DNA of 64,000 nucleotides from Cardiocondyla obscurior. Lineage: Eukaryota; Arthropoda; Insecta; Hymenoptera; Formicidae. Below, one piece after another: positions 35,501 through 47,200 of the stretch (its first letter is position 1; the number at the start of each line of letters is the position of its first letter). The notes below the pieces were generated by a model. That model had not been told where the DNA came from and did no database searches. It saw nothing but the letters and a program-made list of their open reading frames with translations. The DNA is taken from positions 1,598,499-1,662,498 of the forward strand of contig NC_091868.1 in NCBI RefSeq assembly GCF_019399895.1, in the 5' to 3' direction. Position numbers and translations under genes: made by a program.

Positions 35501-36587
35501 TCAAAATATCTCCGTCGAATACTTAATTACTTCGATCTCACTATCTTGTAGATAGCTTGCTCTAATAGCCATGTACATTATATACAAGGAAGACTTATGA
35601 TGGGGTTCCAATTTGCCGCGGGGCGCCGTCAGGCTGCGTTTAACAACTTTTTAATGGAGGCTTGGCGACCATCGTCAGCCCCGGTCGCCAACGTTGAAAC
35701 GTTAATTCTAACGGGTGTCATGCCGAAAAGTAAGTTACTCCGTTTCGCTTTCGTGAATGGAGAAAACGCGTTTTCCCCCCCGCTCCCTCCCTCCCCCCGG
35801 TCCCACTTCAATGAAAGAAACACGCGAGGCCGTCGTCGGATTAAAATGCCTCAGAAATCGCGTGCCATCGTTATTGTTAATTACGATGCAACGTAAAAGA
35901 GACGCAAGCGTAAACGCAGACCACGGTAAAGCGTTTCACGAGTTTCTAAGTAAATCGATCGATCTTGTATACCGCTAATCTATTTTGGTAGTAATTCATG
36001 AAATAATCCTGCGTTGAAAAAGCGTTGCATTTATTTCTGTTATTAATATCAATTTGCAGAAATAATGTAAAAGGTGATATTAAAAAAATATTAATTCGAT
36101 ATAAACTTCAGCTAGATTTTATCCATTATTCAATACGCGCTCGTGAAAAAAAAAATTTACAAAGGTGATATACCTATTAGCGTAATAAAAAAATATGCTA
36201 ATATATAATTATTATTGATCCCTTACTTCTCTCTCTCTTTCTCTATCTCTTACAAAAAATTCTACAATTTTAGTGATTCCCTCTTGATTCTAGAGAACGT
36301 TCCTTTAATTTACGAAAAAAAAAACTGCTAAGGAACAGATTTTTTAAATAATATATGGGAAGGTAGGGTCGAAGAATATGCAAGTTCATTATTTTTTTAC
36401 GTTATTCCGTCACGGAGAAAAAAAAACAACAGAAGAAAAAAAGAAAAGTACGGAGACGGGGACAGGGGAAGGGGGAGGCGAGAAATTGCTTAACTATAAT
36501 ACTGCGGCGAAATTCGAGATAATAGTAATTAACCGGCGCACGGACCTCCGGAGTTACCGGTTCGCAGCCTGGTGTCCACGATTTGCA

Positions 36588-36835
36588 CGCGTCGAACGGC
36601 GAGGATCGATTTTTCGCGCGCGTGCACGCGCGTGAGCGCGCACGCATCCGGACGCGCGCGCTAAACTTTCTCGCACGCACGTACGCGCACCCACACCCGC
36701 GAACGTCGGGTCCACGGTGTTACGTGCGTGCTGCACACACGTACGTGCACACATGCAGGCATACGTGCGCACGTACGTGTACTAACGCACGCACACGTGC
36801 AGCGCACACATATACACGTGCACGTTTCACCCGAG
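36588..36835. repeat. Alternating purine-pyrimidine tract (Z-DNA prone)
   Basis: About 250 bp dominated by CGCGCG, GTGCAC, ACGTACGT and CACACA steps. Such alternation favours left-handed DNA under supercoiling. Confidence 0.6.
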
Positions 36836-39800
36836 CCATCGCTCTGAGCCCTCGCAGAATCTCGCCCAACCCCGGCTTTCTCTCTCGCTCGCTCTCTCGT
36901 TCCCCGTCCTCCCTTCCGACAATTCTCCATCCCCCTGATAAGCGTCCGCGTTCCCCCCCTCTGTCCCCTGCCACCCTCTCACTCACCCGCGCGCGACCCT
37001 CTCATCGTCTCGTCTCCCTCCCGCCCCGTAACCGTCCTCTCTCGACACGAACCGTCCCCCTCGCCTCGTCGGCCTCGTCTCCTCATCCTCCCGTTCGCCC
37101 CGTTTCGTCCCCCTTGCCATCGCCCACCTTCACCGCCGTTCTCCACCTAACCTAGCGCAGCATCCGCGTTCTGGAGCTGCTCTCGCAGCTCTCGTAATCG
37201 CATTTGACGTCGCTACGTTTTTGTTTCAGAGCAGTACGTGACGCTTCCGCCCGTGAGGGCTCTTGGCAAAACACGCGAGGGAGGAAAAAAGAAGAAGACG
37301 CCGATGGAGAGGGAGAGAAATAATGTGTATGGCTGTGCGCGTATGTATGTGCGAGACAGAAAGTGAACAGATAGTAAGAGTAAGAAGGAGGGAGGAGGCG
37401 GAGGAGAAAGAACAGAAGATCAAGTAAGGTGGAGGGTACGAAAACGACGAGAGAGGAACGGACGCGCGAAACGTCCGGAGGAGGATAGCGGGGTAGGTCG
37501 GGGGTGCACGTCGAAGATCGAGAGATCGAATGGGAGGTCGGACCCTTGATCATCTCACGGCTCGGACGAGGAGGACGACGACGGGAACGAAAAAGCATTC
37601 GAGAGAGGAGCCTTCTCTCCTCTGCTGCTTTTTTTACGCGTCGTAATTTTTGCCGATATTTCTTGGCATCGTTTATTCCCTTTGCTAGCCGCGCCATCGC
37701 GGGCCCCGCGCTCTTTCTCGGCTTACACTATATTCGAGACGGAGTTCTTGATGACGGAAAGCTCCTCTCCGACCCCCGCTGTCGTTTTTCTTTTTTTTCT
37801 ATATTTTTTTTCTTTATTATAAAGAACGGGACCGCTCCCCCCCCGGATTCAACAGTAACGACCGATCGGTTAAGTTCGCGTTAATAAGATTAAGTTAATC
37901 ACGCTCATATAAAGAATCAACCGATCGCACCTACGGCCGCATTACGCGCGGCAGACGGGGTAACGTTTAAATCGGACAAAGGTTCTCCCTTACGCACAAG
38001 TCGACCGGCACGTGCTTGCCAATTTGTCGGTCGCACGTGTCACCGACGAAACCACGTCAAAATATTGCACTCGATCTGAATAGGCCAATTACTAAGCTGC
38101 GTAACCCGAAACACGCCCAAACTTTACACGGCGGAGACCTTGTAGGCGCAGTTTTTAATTCCGAAATCTCGCTCTCCTGCTTAAGAGCACGTAATTTTCC
38201 TGCGTGAATTTTTTCAACCGCGTTGCAGCAGGTTTCGCGGTATCTGTACGATTTCGCGAGACAACGGCGACGGCCGCGAATACCGAGCGAAGTGTGCAAC
38301 GTCAACGAAATTCGAAGTCGCAGCCTTTGTCAGAGACGCACAAAGGGGAAAGTTTCGCACCGGTAGCGTGGCAATTCCGCCTCTTTCAATTCCTTCAAAA
38401 CAGAACGCCCACGAACGCGTGTCGACACTTTCGAGGGCTGTAATTTTCTCCGACAGCGCTTAAAACTCTGGCAAAGCGGGCCAATTCAAGACCGGACTTG
38501 GGCCCCTTTGAGGTTTCTATCGATGTTACCGTAATAATTTGCTTTAACGGCCACGTTTCGTCTATGTACGTTCCCATGGTTCGCGGTCCGCTTCCTCCAC
38601 TATGTTTATTGGCTACTTCTTTTGTTTGTCGCACAATGTTTGCTGCGAGTTCATCCGTTTCAAAGAATCACAAAGAATGCGAATAAACCGTAAAGAGAAA
38701 AAAATAAAATTAAAATTAAAAAAATTAATAAATAAAAATAAAAATACTTTAGTTTTCTGTCTTAAAAAAAAAAAGAGAGAATTTTTTTTTTTAAGTCACT
38801 GCATTTTGTATTTGTGCATCGTATATTATAACGGAGCGTAATGATTAATTGCCGTAACGTGCGTGAGATGAGAGAAGAAAGATGGACGAAGGCAAAGTAC
38901 TCGATAATTTCATCCCTTCATAATGCAAGCGTGCATCTCGTTGCACGCGAATGGCCGCTTCGGCGCCGACTACGAATTCCACGTGGATTTCTATGTAACG
39001 TCAAACCACTGTTTGTACACGACCGCTGTCTGATCGATCTAATTCGCAAAGGGTAGATGATCGAGATTAGATTTTATGGAGCGCCAGCCTCATCGCACGG
39101 ACCATATGCATGCGATACTTTGTAAGGGTAGTTGGCGGCACCCCGATGACTTACAAGTAGAATTAAAAATGAAGGACGTCGGCTCCAGATACGAGCATAG
39201 ATTATTAATAAATTTTTAAGTCACGCAATGCGAGCGGATGTAGTTTAAAATAAGAAAGAAGAGCATTAGAAAAAATAGAAAAAAAAGAAAATAATGCAGA
39301 TACATTCGATTACGTTTGATAAAACGTTTTTAGTAAGAATATTCCTGATCATTGTTTGAAATCGGATACGAGCGGCAATCGTGGGCTCTACCCATATGGG
39401 GAAACCGCCCACTAATGTCAAATGCTGCACATGTGCGCACGTAGATAAATCTATGTATAATTACAAAAGTGTAGATAATAACTTTTGTTCGGGACATTTT
39501 TTTTTAGAAAAACGTTACGCCACGTCGGCTTATGAAAAACTGTAATCACAGACGTGAAATACAATAATGTATGAAAGCGTGACGAATGTAAAATTTATTA
39601 TAATAAATTTGCAGCATTTTTTGCATATATATATTTTTATTTTTTATTTTTAGCGGCGCGTTTTATTCGTCCCTTCCGTTCTTTTTTAGAATTCGCAAGG
39701 AGTTTTGCGCCACGCACGATATCTGATTCTAGGCGATCGCAAACTGTCGCTAAATACTATCGATAATTGCTGAATAAATAATCGAAGAAGAATAAAATGT

Positions 39801-40027
39801 TCCCTCTATTTTGAAGTTCGATATCGTTCCTTACTAGGCGCAGTTTATTCGCGGCTACTGTGACAGATTTCGACCACGCCCTGCCGATATGGTACCCCTT
39901 GTCTAACTACCCTTAGATCCACGCATCGAAAAATTACTGGCTTTGATCCGAGCGTGGCGACTTTTCCGGCACCGCATGTTTCCGTCCCGCTTCACGTTGA
40001 ATGTATCTTTAACAAGGGTGCCTAAGA

Positions 40028-40164
40028 GCCGGTTTCTTCACTCGTAGATCAGTTTATCTTCCAGATAAAATACATGCCGATTTTTATTTATACTTAGAAT
40101 TAGACAAAGATGCATGGATGTTTTATCTGAAAGATAATTATCGAAAGGTATGAAGAAACTGGAT
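40028..40164. mobile_element. MITE-like imperfect inverted repeat
   Basis: The left arm (40028-40078) contains GGTTTCTTCA and TTTATCTTCCAGATAAAA. The reverse complement of the right arm (40111-40164) contains AGTTTCTTCA and TTATCTTTCAGATAAAAC at matching positions. The element is about 137 bp, non-coding, with about 30 bp between arms. TAAG occurs on both flanks as a possible target duplication. The superfamily is not assigned. Confidence 0.5.
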
Positions 40165-42814
40165 ATAAGTCTTAAGACACAAGGCGTCGTTTAGTCAAAT
40201 CGGATACACGTAATTGCGAAAATTATCGCGTAAATAAAAAAAAAACTTTTTTTTATTTTAATGCACTCTTAACAGAGAAAAATATTTCCTACGTTTATCC
40301 GCAACGGAGATGCAAATTGAACACAACGCAATTTCAACGGTTTTATATCTATGTCAAAATTTTTTTTCGCTTTCGTAACTGTTTTATTTAATCAGTTTAT
40401 TACGATTAAACATAACTGTGAAAGAAGAAAGTCAAAAATACTTTTATAATTGCTACTATTCCGGATAAATATTTTTTTTAAGAATTTGGTCCGTTTTTTT
40501 TTTCTTTTTTTTTAAATCGCGGATTGGTTGTTTATCTTGTTTTGGCCGAGCCGTAGCAATGTCGGTGGCCCAGTTTCCGGGAAGCCAGCAAATTGACTTT
40601 TGCCAGTTCAATGAAAACGGCATCCAAGCCTTTGAAAGCGCGCCGCGCAACTTCTGAGACGCCGACGCTCCGAATGAGCTCTCGAAACTTTACATTTCTT
40701 CGTCGTCGTGCTCCCTTTCGTCGTTCTCCGTTCGATCTCGCGATGCGAAGCTCATCGATTTCCCTCAGCGCGGTCGAGGAAATCCCTTCGTTCTCTCGCG
40801 GGTCCCGTCCTGTGCGCGTCAAGGGATGCTTCGAGGAGGTTGTGAGGACGAAGGATCCGCAGAAAATCGAAGAGCGAGAAGGCGACGACTCTTTCGAGGG
40901 CGCATATTCCGCGACGCTCGTGAGAAAAGAAAATGCGCGCCGCGAAGAAAAGCAAGAGAGGGTAGAGAGAAAAAAAAAAAGAAAAAACAAAGAAAAAACA
41001 CTCGGGAAAAGAGAAAAGAAAAAACAGAATAAAAAAAAATAAAACAAACGAGAGTAGAGGAAAGCAGAAACGTACAAAGGCGCGCGCGAGAGACGGTGGG
41101 AGACTTAAAAATGATATCCACCGTGAGACAAAGTGAAGGTAGCTCCGGCTCTGGCAAAGAAAGCCAGAAATGAAAATGGAAATGCCGACAGCTATGACGA
41201 TGCAAATCGCGAAGGGACGCCGGGAATGAGAACGTGGCGAACGCACAACTAGAATAGATGATCCATGCTGCTCGGCATAATTGCCGCCCTTAGGAATTTC
41301 ACAGATATTCTTCTACTAATGGCCAGTTTCCTATTAATGTTGAACGTTGGATGATATTAAATTAAACTTCGTCGTTTGCGCGCGAGAGACGCGAGGATTG
41401 TCAATTTTAGGGAAAATACGAAACCGCCTATCGTCTAAAGTCTGACGTCCGGGAACACACAAAATAATTGAAACAATCGAGCTCCTTTCCAATAAATAAA
41501 AATTGGTTATCGATGGAATCCAGAAAGATTTTTTTTTAATGGGATTAGCGAGCCCGCGGGGGTTTGCCAAGCCAGAACTACCAAAACCACGGGCAGGCTT
41601 GGGCGATCTCGACAAAATCTCGAAAAAGGAAGGAAATCAAGAAACGCAATCTACCACGACTCGACGTAGAAAAAAAAAAAAGAAAAAAAAAGAAAAAAAA
41701 AGGGCGGAACGTGCAGCGGTGTGAAAGGGTTGGAAAACGGAAGATAGAGAGAGCGGAGCCCGAGTCTCCAAATTACAAATCCTTCGAAAAAGCCGGGGCG
41801 CGAGGTACACAAAGACATTTAGCGCCGAATGCATCTCACGGCGCAAACGATGCGCCAACAGCGCGCGCGGTGCGGCTATATACGTGCGGCACGCAGGTGG
41901 GTCACAGGCGGGTGGGTGTACATTACAATCAAATCCCCGAAAAAGGGGGAGGAAAAGAATTAAAAAAGCTATCTGCCGCGAGATAATAAAAACGAAGACG
42001 AGAGCAACGTGCACGCGGGCGGCCGCGAGCGCGCGCGCGGAGGCAGAGGGACACCGCGAAGAGAGGAGGACAAGGGAGAAAGGACGAGAACGCGGAGCAG
42101 CGCGCGATAGTGAGAGAGGAGAGAAAAGAGAAATAGAGACGGCGGCAAAGATGGTGATGGAGACGAGAGAGACAAACTAAAGTGCGAGGGTGGGAAGGAC
42201 GACGATGACGAGGACAGGGGATGGCTCGCAGGATCTCCTACGCCATATCCCTTCTAGCGCGCGTATTGGTGACTGGGATGAAGCGTGTGCGTGGTCGGAA
42301 AAGCGCTACACGCTGGTAGCCCCGGAAAGAAAATCGCTCGCAGGCTATTTTCTGGAGGAATTTTTATTGGTACGCGCGCCATGTTGGCGGCGACGGTGGG
42401 GTTGCCGCGGGCATCCCGACAACCCCCGCGATTGGCCGTCGCCCGGGCGACGTACCCTTTGCCGGGCCAATCCAGCACGTCCGCCAAGCTCTTCGCACCC
42501 TCGCGTCGCCGGGGGTAGCGGCGGCGACGGCGGCGGCGCGCGGGGACAGAACGAGGGATGGAGGCGCGGGTGATAGCGACCGGTTACGAGCAACAAACCC
42601 CTACCACAAGCGACGACGACGGCTGAGAGGCAGGCAGGCAACCCCCTCGTACGCGTACTCTGCTCACTCACCCCCGCGCGGAGTCACCGGGATAACTGCA
42701 TTTCGCGGACAGAATCCCACAAGAACTCACGGCGAGCAGTCGCCCCCTCTGACTCGCTCTCCGCTCTTGTCGTCTCCGGGTTTTCCCACCGCGTTGTCCT
42801 TCGCAAGAAGGAAG

Positions 42815-42955
42815 GAAGAAAAGAAGGAAGGAAGGAAGGAAGGAAGAAAGGACGGAAGGGTGCGTCGTACACGTCGTCTTCGTCGTCCTCGCCATTGGCG
42901 TTGGCGTCGTCATCGTCCTCGTCATCGTCCTCGTCGTCGTCGTTGTTGTTCCGCG
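42815..42955. repeat. GGAA microsatellite followed by CGT trinucleotide repeat
   Basis: A GAAGGAAGGAAG run (about 42815-42860) is followed by imperfect CGTCGTC/TCCTCG triplets (42870-42950). Both give low-complexity ORFs on either strand that I do not call. Confidence 0.8.
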
Positions 42956-43963
42956 GTGCGCGCCATTTCCTCGTACCGAGCCCTTTCTCGCCAATTACTT
43001 CGATATTTGAATTTTCAAGGCCAGCTGATCGCGCGTTTGACGCGAAACGAACCCTGCCCCCTCCCACGCGGGGGTCCGCGCACCCTTCTAATTGGATCGA
43101 CGGGATAATCAGATTTGAATCGCGGCCGAATTCCAGATTCGCGTCGATCATCTGCCGCGACTCGTGTATTCCTCCCGTGTACTCGTCGGTTCAGCAACTG
43201 GTACCGTGTATCTGTTCCGATTACTCGTCGTGTCACGATCAAGAAACAAGATCGAAAAGACTTTGAAATAACGGACGATCGGCGAGAAAAAAAAAAAAAT
43301 AATCGAAGGGAGAAGTGCATGTCTACGATTTTACACGTGTGTCTTCAAATTGGATTTCTTAACTGAAGAGTTCTTGAAGAGACCGACGTAACCATCTTCC
43401 AGAGGTACGAGAAGAAGAATTGTGTTCTCAAGTGAAGATACAAGAAACGCGTATCTGTTTTTATCGAGAGTGCGTCAGAACTGCTATTATTAAAAGAAAG
43501 AAGAAAAAAAAAAAAAAAAACATAGCTAAAATATATCATAATTAATTCTCTCTTATTACTAAATAATTTTTTAACGTCAATGCCCATTTTGTTGAATGCA
43601 AAATGGACCGCCAGTTGGACCTGGACTAAATTGTTACTAGCAAATAAAAATAACTGCTGTACGAATCTATTGTTGCCTGTAGATTTTTACGAAGATTGCC
43701 GAAGTTTCTTTAATATTCAATAAATCTTCGAAACATATCTTTGAAAATTAAAAAGCTCAGGAACTGAAGCTCGGACTAATTTAACGTTAAATCGACAAGC
43801 AATATTTTTCAGTATTAAAATCTAATTTATCATAACGAGTATCGCCAAAAATAAGAACTATCTGCGATAGTAGTGATACCAGAGGCGGTGCAGTTTCTCA
43901 AAAGTGTTTCGAGAAGAATGCTCAAGAAGAGAAACGTATCCACAGTCGTTCCACTGGACTACT

Positions 43964-43970
43964 TATAAAA
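43964..43970 (+). promoter_or_regulatory. TATA-box candidate upstream of the homeobox exon
   Basis: TATAAAA in the context ACTTATAAAAGCG lies about 320 bp before the first recognised coding exon. Two direct AGGGTGA repeats (44034-44040, 44060-44066) follow. If used, TSS would be near 43995. Confidence 0.3.
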
Positions 43971-44288
43971 GCGTAATCATCCAAACAAAATATAGCCGCC
44001 TCTCTAACGAGTCGTTCTAATTAATTAATACCAAGGGTGAGCTAATTGAGAAAACGCCAAGGGTGAACGACGAAAAAATCTTTCGCAGCTCGCGACCCAG
44101 CCCTTCGTTAAAATCACCGTCGACGCAGGGAATAACGAGTTTCCAGGATAACCGCCGAGGGTTTCTCGATATTTACTCGGCGCTCGGGGGAGAATAAGAC
44201 GGTGCGTACCCGCAGGGCGGACGCGGCGCGCCCTCATCGCAGACTCGCGTCGGAAGATGTCTTCGTAGGTAGCCGAGTGCTCGCTCAG

Positions 44289-47200
44289 GTGCTTTCAGCT
44301 ACGCGCTACCTCGACCAGGTCACCCCGGCTTCACCCTGGCTAACGATCTGTCCGGAGGTACCGGGGGTCCCGGTGCGGGCGGCGTCGGTTCCGTCGGTGG
44401 TACCTCCGTCGGCGGCGGCGGCGGCGGCGGCGGTGGCGGCGGCGGTTCGTCTCTGCCGACGACCGCTCTCAGCCTCGACCACCAACAGTTCAACATATTC
44501 CCGGCGATCTTCAGCCGTCAGCTCAACTTCTCCGCGGCGGCGGCTGCCAATTGCGGCCAGAACAAGCTGATGGACGAGCTCAGGCCGAACCTTGGTCTCC
44601 TCGGCGTCGGCCTGGTCGAGAACGACAGCTTCCACCTGAACCACAATCAGGAGAAGAGGAAGTGCAGTAGCGCCAGCTCGAATGAGCAGGACTTCGGCCT
44701 GTACGGGGTGCACCAGGGTCTCGAGGCGAGCCCGCCGACGCCCGCCGCGACGCCCGGTAGAAGCAGCGTCGGGGCTACCACCACCGTCGGTGAGTATCGC
44801 GCGTTATTTCGTCGAAAATTTCGCTAGTTTTGTCTCCTGCTTTGCTGACTTCGCGCACGGAAATAAATTGGCAAGCGATAAGTTTGTGATTGTTTAAACG
44901 TACTTAATTCGAAGCATAAATGTTAATTTTTAATCGCAATTCTTTTCATTGTCGACTTCAGAACTATACCGAACATTTTAATAATTTTCCAACATTTTAT
45001 TATAAAAAGGAATAAATAATTTCGATAAACAAGTGGATAGTGTTTAATAAAAGAGAGCGATAAAATTAATCTCGAGTCACGTAATTCGATGCGCGTCTGT
45101 AATTTCGGAGGTGTCGCGTTTTTGCGCTATTAGGAAAGAAATGGACATCGTGTCATCTCGAGATAGACGTATTTTCCGCTTGTTGAGCCTCGAGCACGCG
45201 CTCGCGGTGCAACACGACCAGTCTGAAGTGTCGACAATGGATCGGGGTGGACCAGACATATGGTAGTACCTGTTCTATGGACTATTATTATGTGCTAGTG
45301 GGGCTTAAGGGAGCTTAGCACCAAGGGTGCCGCTAATGGGGTGGGCCCGAAACGTCGGACGTAAGCCTGAACGCGTGACGAGTCTCGCACTTGGTCTCGA
45401 CGATTCGATAGACGTGGAATCGGGATCGAATGAAAAGGGGCTCGTCTCCAATTTCCTCTCACTTCTGCCGATAAACGAGTCGTGACATTCATATTTCATA
45501 TAACGCGCCTCGCGATACAGTCCGAGCGTTGACGTTCACCGAGATAATCCTACCACTTGTTACGTGAAAAGCAGAATTACCGCGAAACACACGCCGCGCT
45601 CCTGTATCGCAATTACAAGTTACTTTCAATGTTAATTAAAATTGCCGTCATCCTCTTACAAATTTTTCAGTAAATAAATCCGAAGTAGGGTCATAAAACT
45701 TTGAACAAGAAGACTTAAGTGCTTTCCCATAAAACTGTTGTATCAATTATCTAAATTATTAATTAAATTATGTCGATTATAATTATTCTTAATTGAAGCA
45801 CGTTTTCTTGTAACAAGTTTTTAAATGTGTACTTTTATTTTTCGCGCAAAAGACGTGGGCGTTCGATGAATATGGAGTTCAACAGGTCGGTCGCAACGGC
45901 GGTTATCAGGGTTTTTTTCAACCTCATTATATCCGAAAATGAATTTCGCGCGGCGGTATCCCGATCCGCAAACGGCGATATCCTACGCTTCGCCGCACCC
46001 TTCAAGGTCAGGGTTTCCGGAAACGAAATGAGACTACCGCGGGATTCTCATGCAAATGAAAATCCGACAGCCGCTTCGCGACGAGAGGAAAAAGAGGTAG
46101 CGGAATAAAACGAGAACGGGACGGCAGCGGAGGGAAAAATTAATGTCGTTAACCCCCTTGCGCGTTCTCCCGGGTATTAAAAGTACTCGAGCGGCGGTCT
46201 TCTGGCGCGCGTTTCCCGTGTCCTTCTTAAAACAGAGGCGTTCGCTTCCTGTCGAGTGACCCGTAACATCATTGGCCCGCAACTGCGACAGTAACTCGCA
46301 GAAAAATTAATTTGTTTTGCCCATTACATTTTTCACGTTGCTGATAACACGATTCATAATTTTTGACAGTCGCGAGAAAACAAATTAAATTTTTACCTTC
46401 TTCCTTTTTTTGTTTTAAACTAATAAAAATTCTTAGCGGAATGATCAGTGAAAGTTTACTATTTACATTAATTTTATTACTTTCAAAGTTTGATACGTCT
46501 TGATAACTAAATTTACAATTAAACTCTTTTTTAAGTACTCAAAATTAAATAGTTCCTTTATTTATCTGTCTTACTTCTCGAAGAGGAAGCTGGAAGAACT
46601 TTTCACGGAAAAAATTCTTGCTCCAACTAACGTTAAATAATTCGCTATAAATTTTCTTTTTTTTCTGCACGAATTAAGCCACGCGTTAATATTTTAAAAT
46701 TCAATCATATATGTACGGTAGAATGCTCGTAATATCGCCGGTGAAAATCTTTACGAAGTTATTATTTAAATTAAAAAGGGACAGATTAACGCAATATATC
46801 TGCACGCACGGGTGCAACGTTACGATGAATAAAACTCGTGGTACGCGGTGTATATTGAATAAATTCGGGGAACGCGCCTATCACTTTTGCCCGATAATAC
46901 GTCCTAATGTGACAGCAGATGCCGACGGACAGCAGCTGTAGGTCAGAGGCTACCGCGGCTCGCATTACCAGTAATCCTGTAAAACGTATCGTTCGTCGCG
47001 CGTGTCAGATCCCACCGCGTTAAAATCACCGCTAATTACCTCCAGCCCCTACGCCGTCTACGAATCCGCGCGGGCAGATGTTCATCGCGCTGTCTACAAT
47101 GCACCCTCGCATTTTTCTTTCCCGACGTGCCTTTCTCGAGTGCCGCTCGTCGAGATTGGCGAACAGCTTGTAACTTCGCCCTTAACAAAGGGTTAACTCG

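Larger units (their letters stand above)
32850..44288. other. Long non-coding interval upstream of the homeobox exons
   Basis: No coding exon could be supported. Contents are T-rich and purine-rich tracts, an alternating purine-pyrimidine tract (36588-36835), a MITE-like inverted repeat (40028-40164), and a CpG-rich, GAGA- and trinucleotide-rich block at 41.6-43.2 kb. A TATA-like site lies at 43964. The missing first coding exon of the homeobox gene probably lies in or upstream of this interval. Long ORFs (36583-37155, 37152-37697, 40532-41246) are low-complexity. Confidence 0.5.

Noticed and set aside
36583..37697. Long ORFs in the CA/CG-rich and GA-rich region
   Set aside because: Composed of alternating or low-complexity codons; explained by the Z-DNA-like tract and purine-rich repeats.
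40532..41246. Phe/Leu/Ser-rich and Lys/Glu/Arg-rich ORFs on both strands
   Set aside because: Purine-rich low-complexity DNA; no domain and no splice evidence.
44306..44713. 135-codon minus ORF opposite the homeobox exon
   Set aside because: Antisense shadow of a GC-rich coding exon with a GGC repeat.
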